Positions 55,101-64,000 of a DNA stretch of 64,000 nucleotides are shown here, piece after piece. The notes beneath the pieces are model-generated. The model had not been told where the DNA came from and did no database searches. It saw only the letters and a program-made list of their open reading frames with translations. How positions within the stretch are numbered: position 1 is the stretch's first letter; every line of letters starts with the position of its first letter. The translations under genes were made by a program, and so were the position numbers. Source of the DNA: Termitomyces sp. T153 (lineage: Eukaryota; Basidiomycota; Agaricomycetes; Agaricales; Lyophyllaceae); assembly GCA_018296165.2 (NCBI GenBank), contig JACKQL020000048.1, positions 124,001-188,000 on the forward strand, written 5' to 3'.

Positions 55101-56183
55101 GACAGATCGAACACGGCTATTTTCTGCGACGGCTTGGGATACAAAGGTGGCATAGGTGCCTCAGCGGTCCTCTACATTGACAGGAAAGAAACTTCTAACC
55201 TGAAGTATCATCTCGGCTCAGGTGCCGAGCATACAGTGTATGAGGCCGAGATAGTAGGTCTGCGCCTGGGGCTCCACGCCCTCCAAGGCCTTAACAGGCA
55301 ACTCAAGGGCCGGACCATCTGCAGTAGTGACAGCCAGGCCTTGCTAAGGGCCCTTAACAACCAACGACCACATCCAGCACACCACCTACTGGACGAAGTT
55401 CATACGGCAGCCGAACATCTCCAAATGAAGCAGGACCGCCTGCTCAACGCGCCGAAACGGCGGGCCGCAACTGTCGTGGGCACAGAGTGGGCTCCACGCT
55501 CCAGAGGGGTAATCAGGCTCCAACTCCACTGGTCCCTCGGCCACAAGGGCTTTGCCCCAAACAAGCGCGCCAATCAACTGGCAAAAGAAGCGGCAACAGG
55601 TGACTCCAGCCCCCGGGCTTTGCTGCCAGCACTCTTGCGCCGCCAAATGCTACCCACCAGCATCCCCACGTTCCGGCAGGCTGACCTGGTGGTGACACAA
55701 GTCCTATGGAAATGCAGGTGGAAGAAATCCCCCAGGGCAAGCGCAGCAAGGCGACTTGATAAGACTATGCCATCCAAGGTCTACATGCGCACAATATCGA
55801 TACTAAGCCGCAAACACTCCGCCACACTGACTCAGCTGAGAACAGGACATGTACCGCTGAACCTCCATCTATTCAGGATCCACCGCTCCAAAACCCTGGT
55901 CTGCCCACACTGCCGCTCTGACCTTTTGGTGGAAACAGTGGTTCACTTCCTGGTCGAATGCCCCCACTACACCAACGAAAGGTTCACACACCTGACAAAA
56001 CCACTAAGAAGAAAAGCTGAGTCCACCTCCTACTTATTGACTGCGCCCAAAGCCCTTAAGCACCTCCTCCATTTCACAGAAGCCACAAAACGACTGCATG
56101 CCCCACAACCGCCGCGTACTCAACAGCACACCGCGTTGAACTCGAACCCCGCCCCCTGGCCAAACACCCGCCTGCTACCCTGA
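52101..56183 (+). pseudogene. LINE ORF2: endonuclease, RT, RNase H, one in-frame TGA
   Basis: One frame of 1,361 codons interrupted only by TGA at 52,860-52,862. Residues 1-253 are an AP-like endonuclease: WQQNVRKS, LAIQELF, MLWLGDFNRHH and ITDHLPV. RT follows: FKAPGPDGIPNVVFKK, YRPIGLLNTLGKL, ALFLDVQGAFPN (motif A), GTTQGCPLSMMYY (motif B) and GFVDDAMLLA (motif C). RNase H (55,120-55,600): IFCDGLGYKGG, TVYEAEIVGL, CSSDSQALLRAL and GHKGFAPNKRANQLAKEA, where the final catalytic Asp position reads Asn. A Cys/His cluster CPHCRSDLLVETVVHFLVEC (about 55,905-55,965) ends it. The TGA lies between endonuclease and RT; CGA to TGA mutation is the simplest cause. Confidence 0.9.
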
Positions 56184-56598
56184 CCAAACGGCCAACATTT
56201 GCCCCGAGATTACCCCCAAACACAGAACCAAATCTCAAAAGTATCTCCTTATACAAATTTGAATATTAACAGCACAAGGCATCGCACCCATTTCACGGAC
56301 TCAACAAGAAACTGACAATGGGACAGCAGACCCGCTGCACGTCCCCCCCCCTGCCCACAATTGTGGGCTCTCATTGTGAGAATGCAAAGACCGACCACGT
56401 TGATCTCAAATATCGGACCCTACCAGAGGAGTGTAGTCTAAATGGCGTAGGGAATCGTCGACTTGTTCATTCTCTGCGTATGCGGGGGGACAAGGATTCT
56501 ACAGCTCTTGTAGAGTAGACAGTCTGTCGTATGTAACGTGCAAAATGAGTGCAAAGCGTTTGGGGCACGATAATGGAATAAAAAAAAAAAAAAAAAAA
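56184..56598 (+). other. LINE 3' UTR and poly-A tail
   Basis: About 395 bp without an ORF of note, ending ATAATGGAATA and a run of about 19 A, the product of target-primed reverse transcription. Confidence 0.85.
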
Positions 56599-57077
56599 CA
56601 TCCATTGTTAAGCAATTTAACAGTCAAAAACCATTAAAATTGACTTGCATGATGAGATATTTGATGTATCAATAGCTCAATGTGGTTGAGGAGTTACTAT
56701 TAAGCTTGTTAGTCAACATCAATCAATCAATAGATGTGACAAAACATACTTTGTCATGTGGCCTCCTTTCCACAACTTTGGAAATGCCCATTGTTTGGTC
56801 ATGTTGTGTCAAAAAATGCACGAGGCATGAAAAACAGTGTCCACTCAATCGTGTTTGGCCTGTTTCACACATAGTCAAAAGATAGTATATATTCAGTAAA
56901 GTTGTATACTATAATTTTTTTTGGAAAAAATCTGTTCCAAGTGCGAAAAACAGCCAAGCTGCCCAAAAAGGAAGGTTCTTGGTCAGCAGCTGACAAATTT
57001 TAGTCAGCACAATCCAAAGTCATCGCATATATTGAGCGCACAGCCACTTTCCCAGGAGTCGTCCCATATATTATAGA
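56599..57077 (-). promoter_or_regulatory. Helitron D 5' leader and terminus
   Basis: Continuation of Helitron D past the LINE, homologous to 5,160-5,635 and 21,017-21,478. The outermost part carries two ATATATG boxes about 39-46 bp apart; Helitron B has only one. Confidence 0.85.
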
Positions 57078-57484
57078 TTCCAGCAACACCATGACCACAA
57101 GCTCTGGGAACACCCAGGAATTCATAAGACCCTTCAACTCATCTCCCAGACTTACTTTTTGCCAGGAATGAAGAAGGATGTCATGCAATAAGTAAAGGCC
57201 TGGGAACCTTGTCTCTGGGCCAAGGTACTCTGCCACCACCCCCACAGGTTATTGAAGCCCCTCCCCATTAGCTGATGCCCCTGGTCCTCAATATCAATGG
57301 ATCATATCATCAAACTCCCTGACTCCAAAGGCTTTGATGCAATCCTCATTGTTGTCTGCTGCCTCACTAAACAAGCCCTCTTCATCCCCTGCCACACCAC
57401 CAACAATGCTCCAGGGTTCGCCAAACTATTTCTTGAACATGTATTCTCCAAGCACAGACTCCTAGACAACATTGTCTCTGACTG
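57078..57484 (+). pseudogene. Gypsy-3 integrase zinc finger and start of core
   Basis: Frame resumes FQQHHDHKLWEHPGIHKTLQ (HH of the HHCC finger), SQTYFLPGMKKDVMQ, stop, VKAWEPCLWAKV (one Cys lost to Trp), then SISMDHIIKLPDSKGFDAIL (first catalytic Asp), FIPCHTT and FSKHRLLDNIVSDC (second Asp). It is broken by two stops and by the insertion at 57,490. Confidence 0.85.
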
Positions 57485-57489
57485 CAGTG

Positions 57490-58178
57490 ATGAGCCCCAG
57501 TTATTGCTGAGCACTATTTTTTAGCATTTCAGACTTAGCAGCAGCTGACTACCTTGAATCTGACACAAGTCACAACACTCAGCACACAAGACTTGAGTGA
57601 CCGCAAGACTTACCAATCACAAGAAACATCACATGGAGTCTGGAACCTGGGCCTAAACCATCAAGGCCTAGACCCTCCCTAGCAATGATTATTAGTGACA
57701 CTAGTGACCCTAGCAACGAAACAGCATTCCCTTACTATATATGGACAAATTATCAGACATGTACCTTTTACTGTCATTTCTTTTGCCGAGCTTACCAACA
57801 TACTTGAACAGCATCTATGCTTCAGGAATTGACATCAGATTCATTACTTTTTGGTTTCATTTGCAATTAGGTGCCACCAAGACTTCGCCTATGATTTTTC
57901 ACTTAGTTACAGACTGATGCCTTGTATGCACCCTAAACCCAGTGACAGACACTGTTGCTAGTAGTGCCTATTTGTTTACTTTCCCTTAGCAACTTCTGCT
58001 AGCAATAGCGACTCCTATCAACTTCACTCTACAATGTAACTCTTGCTCTAGTTCTCTGGGACAGTTACTGACTCACCCTCACCTATTAACTTCCTACTGC
58101 CAGCTACCCTATCTAGTGACTAGTGTTAGGTCCTCTTTTTAGGTTTCCTGCATGGCACTAGGCGGCATAGGAGCACAT
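57490..58178. mobile_element. LTR-like insertion in gypsy-3 integrase
   Basis: 689 bp between two CAGTG copies (57,485-57,489 and 58,179-58,183), starting ATGAGCCCCAG and ending GGAGCACAT. Its right end matches the sequence next to gypsy-1 (about 32,300-32,446). No ORF. A 5-bp duplication and TG/CA near the ends fit a solo LTR, though the exact termini are ambiguous by a base or two. Confidence 0.65.
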
Positions 58179-59014
58179 CAGTGGACCCCTATTCATATCT
58201 CATTTTTTGCAATTGCTATGTAAGGCACTCAAAATCAAAACCAATCTCTCCACCACCTATCACCCAGAGACTGACAGACAAACAGAATGAGTAAACCAGA
58301 CATTGGAACAGTATCTCTGCCTCTATGTTAACTATTTACAGAACAACTGGTGCGCAGAACTTCTCCTTGCTGAGTTTACCTACAACAATATGCCTCACTC
58401 TGCCACCAGAGTTTCTCCTTTCTATGCCAACAAGGGCTACAACCCCCAGCTTATGGTATCCCTCAAGGATATCCCTTCCCATATTGTTCACAAAGTTGCT
58501 GAAGACCTCCAATCCCTTTACCCATTCCTCCAGAACAAGATCAACACTGCCAATTAAGCCTAGTCCAAGCATGCTGATGCCCAATGCAAACCAACCCCTG
58601 ACTGGCCCCCCAGCACCTTGGTCTGGCTTGATCAACAAAATCTCAAGACTTGGAGGCCCTCTGTCAAGCTTGATCATAAACATTTTGGCCCTTTCAAAGT
58701 TCTCCAGAAGGTCTCCACATATGCCTACAAGCTCAACCTACCTCCAGGCTTGAAGGGCCTCCATCTCATGTTCCACATCCAACTCCTCAAAAATCATGCT
58801 CTGGACCCCTTCCCCAGCCAATGCCCTAGCCAACTGCCTCCTGTCAAAGTCAAGGACAAGTGTCACTATGAGGTTGACCAAATTCTCAACTCTCGCATGG
58901 TCCATAGCACTCCAATACTTGGTCTGCTGGAAGGGCTATGGACCTGAGGATGACACTTGGGAACCCCAAAAAAACCTTGATGGAGCCCCCAACAAACTCT
59001 GGGACTTCCATTGA
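58179..59014 (+). pseudogene. Gypsy-3 integrase core end, C-terminal domain and chromodomain
   Basis: Conceptual frame: [30 protein letters not shown] (catalytic Glu), stop, VNQTLEQYLCLYVNYLQNNW, FTYNNMPHSATRVSPFYANK, then [20 protein letters not shown] (GPF/GPY) and, in a shifted frame, [20 protein letters not shown] (chromodomain, about 58,915-58,985). These are the standard chromovirus modules in order. Confidence 0.85.
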
Positions 59015-60730
59015 CAACACTCCACCAAGCCCCAGGACCCCCAGGACTAGTAACCACAGATGGCATCAGTGGGTGTAACCCCTGCCTCTGGATTCATCAG
59101 GGATTCAACTCCCACAAGTAACTCCTACATGTTTTCACTTACCCCTCTCCCTCACACAATCTGAAATCCTCTCACACTTAGCAGAAATGCAAAAAATTGA
59201 TATGTGCCAACTATGAATACAATTATACAACAAGAGGGAGCATGGGGCAGCAAGAAATCAAGAGTCCAAAGGCCTCCTTCACTCCCTCTTCTCCTCTGGA
59301 ATCCTCTGTACCACACTCCCAACTAAGTCCACTTTCATCTGAGTGACCACAATGGTGAGAACCTCCAGCTTTCTAGGCAATGGCTCCCCTACATCAGTTG
59401 CTACCTCCCATCATGCTCTGGGGTCTGCCACACTCCTCTACCAATGTCCCACCAGCAACCACTCCATCTGATGAGACCCCTGCTCCAACTCCAGCAGGAG
59501 CTCCCTGGGCATCTGCACCAACCCATCCTGCATCAAAGCAAAGGCAGCTGATACTCTGTCAAGGAGGATACAGTGCTGTCAAACCCAGTCTAGATGGCTC
59601 CAGGTCAGTAAGATTATAGGAGCAAAAGGGCAGAAAGACTCATGCATTATCCCCCTCCGCTCCAAGGCCACCTCGTTGGCCAATTATTCCTTCTGCTGCC
59701 TTCTCACCTCCACTCTGGCCCTCTCCACCTCTGCAGCTCCTCACCCCACCTCTGCCCTCTACTCTGCCCATGCCTCTGATTGCTCTAGCCATTTCTGCAG
59801 GCCCTGCACCTCCAGCAACCCCTCTGTGATCATCCACATAGCCCCCTCCAGCTCCTCTCATGCCAGATCCTGACCTCTCTGCACCTTGTCATGCTTTCAT
59901 TGAACCCCATTGCAGTCTTCTGTGATTCTCTGCACCTCCTCCTTGTGTGATGCCAACAGTCAAGACAATGCCTCTGCCCACCTCTGCCAAAACATTTTAA
60001 GGACAATGGGAGAGGAGATGGGGCCCCTGCCAGACCCCTCCATCAAGGCCCCCAATGTGGGGGAGTAAACATGTGGCTATGGGGGACCCACCATTGACCC
60101 CTCCCCTTGCAGCTACTTGCTGGGCCCCATCTCCAGAGAGGGGGACGCCCTCCACTGCCTGGGGGCCCTGTCCCTCCACCTGCCCCATGGGGGTCCCACT
60201 TTCATCAACTGCCCCACGCTGCCCCCATGCTCTGCCCTGGATCCCCAACCCAACACCCTCCCCTTGCACCCCTTGAGCATCTGCATGGCCACCCACTCCA
60301 CATTCCATTCCTGCTCCTCTGATATGCACGCTGCTCACCAACTCAACAAAATAGGGCACTTCTCATGCCTCAAACAACATAGGATGCACACCAAAGTGTC
60401 CCACTGGAACTCCAGTGCTAGCTCCTCAAAACTGCAGTGATCCCCATGGCAAGCACAAAGGGCACACTGTGAAGTCAGGTCAGGTCAAAGCTTGGCAAAA
60501 AAGACACTGGATGCTCACTGGAGCCTCCGCCTGACACCACTCCAGGGTTAGGAGACCCCATGCCTGCCCCACCACCTCTGCAAACTGCTCTGAGGTCACC
60601 TCCACCTGATGAACCCGCAACTCCTGAGGGACAACCTGTATCTCCCCCAGATTGAAATTAGGCTTTGAGGACTGCCCTGCCAACACTGAAACCAACCCCA
60701 CCAGAACTCAACCCCACTAGAACTCCACCT
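59015..60730 (+). other. Gypsy-3 region after pol, no recognised gene
   Basis: About 1.7 kb, C-rich on the plus strand. Short Pro/Ser/His-rich frames (for example 59,380-59,619 and 60,117-60,440) and their Gly-rich minus-strand shadows look like low-complexity remnants. Given its place between the chromodomain and the 3' LTR, it may be a decayed extra ORF. Confidence 0.4.
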
Positions 60731-60959
60731 GGGGATGGGACCCCCAATGGGCTGGCCACAGCTGCAGACAATTCTGTCAGACTAAATTAGTGACTCCAGA
60801 GTATAGAGGAAACAAATGTGCACTCACAACTACAGTACATTGCTATGACCCATCCATGACTGTAGGAGGACTCAGACTCCCCTGAGGATGAAGGGTCAGG
60901 AGAGGCCAAAGACAACATTGATGGCACAGGAGAATAGGCAGAGGACAACATTGTAGAAG

Positions 60960-61165
60960 GTTAGGGAATTCTGGGGTATGTCTGATCCTTTTTAATGGCT
61001 TGGGAAGAACCCCCTGACAAATGGTGGCCATGCTTCAACTTTGTTCCCCACACTGCTGCTGCTTGCTGCAGTTTGATCAATATTGCTCAACTTCAATTCC
61101 CATGCCCTGCTGACCCCTGAGCTGCACCCCACATCTCAAGGGTCTTGACACTGAAGGGGGGGTAA
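60960..61165 (+). other. Gypsy-3 3' internal region and polypurine tract
   Basis: Matches 11,880-12,085 of the deleted element (GGGAAGAACCCCCTGACAAA, GCAGTTTGATCAAT). It ends in the tract CTGAAGGGGGGGTAA just before the 3' LTR at 61,166. This conserved block links the two elements as one family. Confidence 0.8.
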
Positions 61166-62623
61166 TGTCACAATCTGCTCAGGAAGAAGAAGAGAAGAAA
61201 CTGAATGGGTCTAATAAATAAAGGAAGAAGAAGAGAAGAAACTGAATGGGGAAGGATATGAATGGAAGAAATACAAAGGAGGGAGAGATGAATGGGGCAA
61301 ATGGAAGCTAAGAATGCAAAGGAGGAATGATGGAACCAGAAACTGGCCTGTGGCACTGAAATAGGCATGCCAAAAGAGAGAATTAGAATAACAGTTATGA
61401 ATAAGGGGCTGGAAAGTATGGAACCAAAAGTCACATGTAGGGGGTGGTCTGTGCACTGTAGAAAGAGGTATAAATAGCCCAAGTAGAGTAGCAAATAGAC
61501 AGGCAATTAATAGGCAAAGGCTTGGTGGTTCCCAGGGAGTGAATCACTTAGGCTGGAGTTTGTTGAAACCCCTCTGCATTCAGAATAGAAATATTTTGAA
61601 AGTAAACCACCTCAACTTCAAGCATTTATCAAGACATCAGTGTGGAATTGGAGTAGACTTCCTAAGTCTTCAAGAAAGCTCCAGAACTATTAGTATTACT
61701 CTAACCCATTACTGCACTGGCAAACTCCAATGGCCCCCTGACCAACTCCAACAACTTCTCCACAGTCATTGACACTTCCCCTGAGCCCCTGGAACCCTCC
61801 CCCATCATTCCTGGCCCATCTACACCTCCAACCCACTGCCCTAGTTCACCTGACCTGTTCTGCAGCATCACAACAACTCCAGAGTGACCCGCATCCCCAG
61901 CTGATCCCATCAGAATGTTACCATAGCCCACTCCTTAATTGTACCTGACACCCATCAACTCCGCACAGCTCCATTGAGCCCTGCCACCATATCCACTGTC
62001 CTCCAGAACTATTTAGTAGTCAGTATATAAGTTGTAGAGTAACTCCTCATGCTCTAGTCTTGATATTACTTGCATTATTGGTTACTTGTGTCCCATGTTT
62101 CTCTCTGTCTCTGTTTGTATTTAGTCTCAAATCTATCTCTTCTCTGTCTCATCTTGCCTTGTCTCCATCTTGTCCTGATTGTCTCTATTTCCTTTGTTTC
62201 TCTAAGTTCTTTCCCTCTCCAATGTCAGTACAAACTCCACACATGTGCTATGAACCCCAAACATCCTATGATAACTCTGGACCTTGCTCTTTGCTCAGCC
62301 CCAGAACCCATCAAGTCTTAACTAATCCCCTGTCAAACTCCAGCTCCACCCCCATCACTAGCAAAGCCTCCGTTCACTCCACAATCTATTCACGTGCTTA
62401 CAAACTTGTTCCTGATGCCACCCCAGCCCAATGTTAATATACTTGGTCTTAGACTTTCCTGGACCACTCCAGACTTGCTCAGACCACTCCCCCTAGCTTC
62501 TCCTTGCAAGTCTCTCCACTCCACGCCAACTCCAGAATGCTAGGTTATAAGTGCAGGACATCATGTCCACCTAGTAAGGATTTGCCAGTGTAGCTGAGCC
62601 CCTGTAGTCAGCGGAACCTGACA
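61166..62623 (+). repeat. Gypsy-3 3' LTR with an internal insertion
   Basis: Begins TGTCACAATCTGCTC. LTR similarity is interrupted at about 61,181 and resumes near 61,711, then runs to CCTGACA at 62,623. It carries the same TATA block (62,024) as the 5' LTR. Confidence 0.85.
61181..61710. other. Foreign insert in the gypsy-3 3' LTR
   Basis: About 530 bp not found in the 5' LTR. It starts with two direct copies of GGAAGAAGAAGAGAAGAAAC (about 30-36 bp repeat) and contains a TATA-like GGTATAAATAGCCC at about 61,469. It may be part of another LTR. No target duplication seen. Confidence 0.5.
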
Positions 62624-63330
62624 GCTTGTAGATCTAAGCAATCCACTCCCAGGGGATCACCAAGCCATGGCAAGTATTTGCTTACTCCTTCCCTTTAAAA
62701 TCCTCTCCTCTTTATACCTCTCCCCCCTTGCATGGACCAGGGCTTTCTGCATGTTTTTTATCATTGTCTGGAAGCATAGTTGGCCAATGGATAGTCTGGG
62801 TGTCAGGGTTCTGCATGGATGGGGCTTGGCAATGTGTGGTGAGGCTTTTTTTCCCCTCCCCTCTTTCACTAAACCCCTCTTTGCTGTGCTGAGGCTATCA
62901 TAGCACTTCTGGGAGTGTTAGTTTGGGTTGGTGATGCAAGTTGTGGGTGAGGCAAGCTAGAGTTTTTGGCTGGATCAGCACCAGCTGTTGAGAGGCTGAG
63001 GATTGCCAACACTGCCACTTTGTTAGGCATGTTGGCTATCACTCTGATCAATTTTCTCAATCAAGTGACATGCTCAAGTCTTAATCCTTTGCTCTTGCTC
63101 CATTGTTGCTGCTGTAGGCAATTCTTCAGCTTTTGGGATCATTGGAGCAGTATTTCTTTAAGCTAAGTACTTCCTCTTTTTCTGCCTACTGTTTTTGGCA
63201 AATGCTTACAGTTTTTAGCATTTAGGTAGATTGAGAAAGTTCTTTTTATTAAAATACCAGTCATCATGGGTAAGTACCACCATATCAATAGTCAGTCTGC
63301 TGGAAAAACCATGTCAGTAATATCAAAACA
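62624..63330. other. Right flank of gypsy-3, no gene
   Basis: Sequence contiguous with 41,984 before gypsy-3 inserted. The ORFs (62,667-62,903 plus and shadows) are short, without recognisable motifs. Confidence 0.4.
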
Positions 63331-63530
63331 AAGAATGTAATAGGCCACTTTGCTAGGATGTTGCTGGAAATTGCTAGTAGTCAAAAAGGGCAAATTGTCT
63401 GGTGGGCTGAGAGTCTAGATCACATGTGACTGTTGTGTAACTCCTTCATCACATAGAAACTGGGAAATCTGGAAGCTTCCAAAAACATAGGAAAACAAAG
63501 AAATGGTGCTCAACAAGACTAGAATTGTAT
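63330..63530 (-). repeat. Second copy of the 18.8-kb LTR-like repeat
   Basis: Shares GCCACTTTGCTAGG, GGGCTGAGAGTCTA and AGAAAC.... blocks in order with 18,755-18,950. It begins TGATAC on the minus strand at about 63,529. Confidence 0.55.
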
Positions 63531-63540
63531 CAGCAACATA

Positions 63541-63729
63541 CTCTAAATGGTCCTGGTAGCAGAGAACTAAGTCAACAACAGAGCAAATGGGACCTGCTTC
63601 ATTGAGTGTGCCATTCACATTATAGACTAGAATTTGGCAGGAGAGGGGATGAGTGGTGAGTTGATAGTGTTGCATGTATCCTGTGTCAAGAAAAAGGCAG
63701 GTAGCCCTACTATCTGGCAGGGCAACCAT
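63541..63729 (-). pseudogene. Gypsy protease fragment
   Basis: Minus-strand frame reads MVALPDSRATCLFLDTGYMQ, PLSCQILVYNVNGTLNEAGP and VVDLVLCYQDH, matching the retropepsin of agaricomycete gypsy elements, in which the catalytic triplet is DSG. Here Gly is Arg (DSR), so it should be inactive. It is cut at about 63,540 by the LTR-like repeat. The 5' gag side (63,730-64,000) is decayed. Confidence 0.65.
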
Positions 63730-64000
63730 GCTCTGAAACTGCTAGGTATTCATTGTCTCTATCTCCACCTGTAGCTTCAGTGAGTTAGCAGAGGGAGTGG
63801 AAGCAACTACATATTATTGGATCATTGAGATAGCATTCCCAAGCAGAGAGTTGGGGGTGGGGTCCAGGAGTCCATATCTCCAGTTGAGGCTTTGACTGAG
63901 GGTGACATTGATACATCTGGAGAGGGACTTATTGTTTCAGGCATAGTATCAAGAGCAACAGCAGATATATTTGATACTATGGACAGGGGTCAAAATCATT

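Larger units (their letters stand above)
50126..56598 (+). mobile_element. LINE (non-LTR retrotransposon), nearly intact
   Basis: 6.47 kb, flanked by AACATCCATTGT at 50,114-50,125 and 56,597-56,608 (the first As overlap the poly-A tail). It has a 5' UTR of about 190 bp, ORF1 with zinc knuckles, ORF2 with endonuclease, RT and RNase H, a 3' UTR (56,184-56,579) and a poly-A tail of about 19. The layout fits fungal Tad1/I-like LINEs. CpG-rich, unlike the Helitron around it, so probably the youngest insertion in the stack. Confidence 0.93.
43649..57077 (-). mobile_element. Helitron D, both ends present, split by a LINE
   Basis: The 3' end is at 43,649 (minus strand ...ATAGCTCG) and the 5' end at 57,077 (TCTATAATATATGGGACG). 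Flanks are A (43,648) and T (57,078) on the plus strand, so insertion was at A|T without duplication. Without the 6.47-kb LINE it is about 6.95 kb. Nine 59-bp repeats lie inside the 3' hairpin. It is a sister of Helitron B, sharing a helicase frameshift and several nonsense codons. Confidence 0.92.
41985..62623 (+). mobile_element. Gypsy-3 chromovirus, host of a nested Helitron and LINE
   Basis: LTR retrotransposon flanked by GCTTG at 41,980-41,984 and 62,624-62,628. LTRs of the same family lie at both ends and are nearly identical over their last about 800 bp. It spans 20.6 kb, of which 13.4 kb is Helitron D with its LINE, 0.69 kb an LTR-like insertion and about 0.5 kb an insertion in the 3' LTR. 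Remaining pol is pre-integrase, integrase and chromodomain; protease, RT and RNase H are deleted between about 43,400 and 43,415. Confidence 0.9.

Noticed and set aside
59640..60359. Gly-rich minus-strand ORFs after gypsy-3 pol
   Set aside because: Antisense shadows of a C-rich low-complexity tract.

Overview
The window looks like a transposon-packed stretch of a filamentous basidiomycete genome, probably an agaricomycete such as a mycorrhizal or Boletales-type fungus. The evidence is short spliceosomal introns of about 50 bp, chromodomain Ty3/gypsy elements, Rep-helicase Helitrons, a LINE with RNase H, a fungal TAM-type methyltransferase split by many tiny introns, and strong CpG depletion in the old transposons. 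The taxon is inferred from sequence style, not from a search. I found no rRNA, tRNA or CRISPR.

Left third (1-13,400): three related Helitrons on the minus strand. Helitron A (1-5,635) is a decayed, partly duplicated Rep-helicase copy. Helitron E (5,636-9,581) is an internally deleted copy that abuts the 5' terminus of A base for base and carries one open 606-codon fusion frame. A truncated Helitron 5' end (9,582-10,531) follows. Next come a foldback element (10,642-10,849), a minisatellite of about 76 bp, and a deleted LTR element (11,371-12,527) inserted in that minisatellite with a CTCTG target duplication.

Host island (about 13,400-16,200): CpG-normal DNA with the one clear chromosomal gene, an eight-exon SAM-dependent methyltransferase (278 aa, minus strand, 13,695-14,969). 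From 16,400 to 21,000 are Ty1/copia debris, LTR-like termini and unrecognised ORFs.

Middle (21,017-41,700): Helitron B (21,017-27,719, plus strand, both ends present), simple repeats, unknown minus-strand ORFs lying downstream of a gypsy integrase-chromodomain fragment, a gypsy chromovirus with a deleted integrase core (gypsy-1, 32,447-34,771), and a nearly full-length but mutated gypsy of a different lineage on the minus strand (gypsy-2, 35,305-41,672).

Right third (41,985-62,623): a nested stack. One LTR retrotransposon (gypsy-3, TSD GCTTG, related LTRs at both ends) contains Helitron D (43,649-57,077, minus), which contains a 6.5-kb LINE (50,126-56,598, plus) with a 12-bp target duplication and poly-A tail. 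A further LTR-like insertion splits its integrase, and another sequence splits its 3' LTR. Removing Helitron D restores the integrase frame exactly at an A|T dinucleotide, which fixes the Helitron termini. The last 1.4 kb is flanking repeat DNA and a gypsy protease fragment.

The most interesting biology is the Helitron family. It has conserved introns including an apparent GC-AG intron, a variable array of hairpin-forming 59-bp repeats just inside the 3' end, nonsense codons shared by independent copies (suggesting mobilisation in trans), and an open fusion gene joining the N-terminal domain to the helicase C-terminus.
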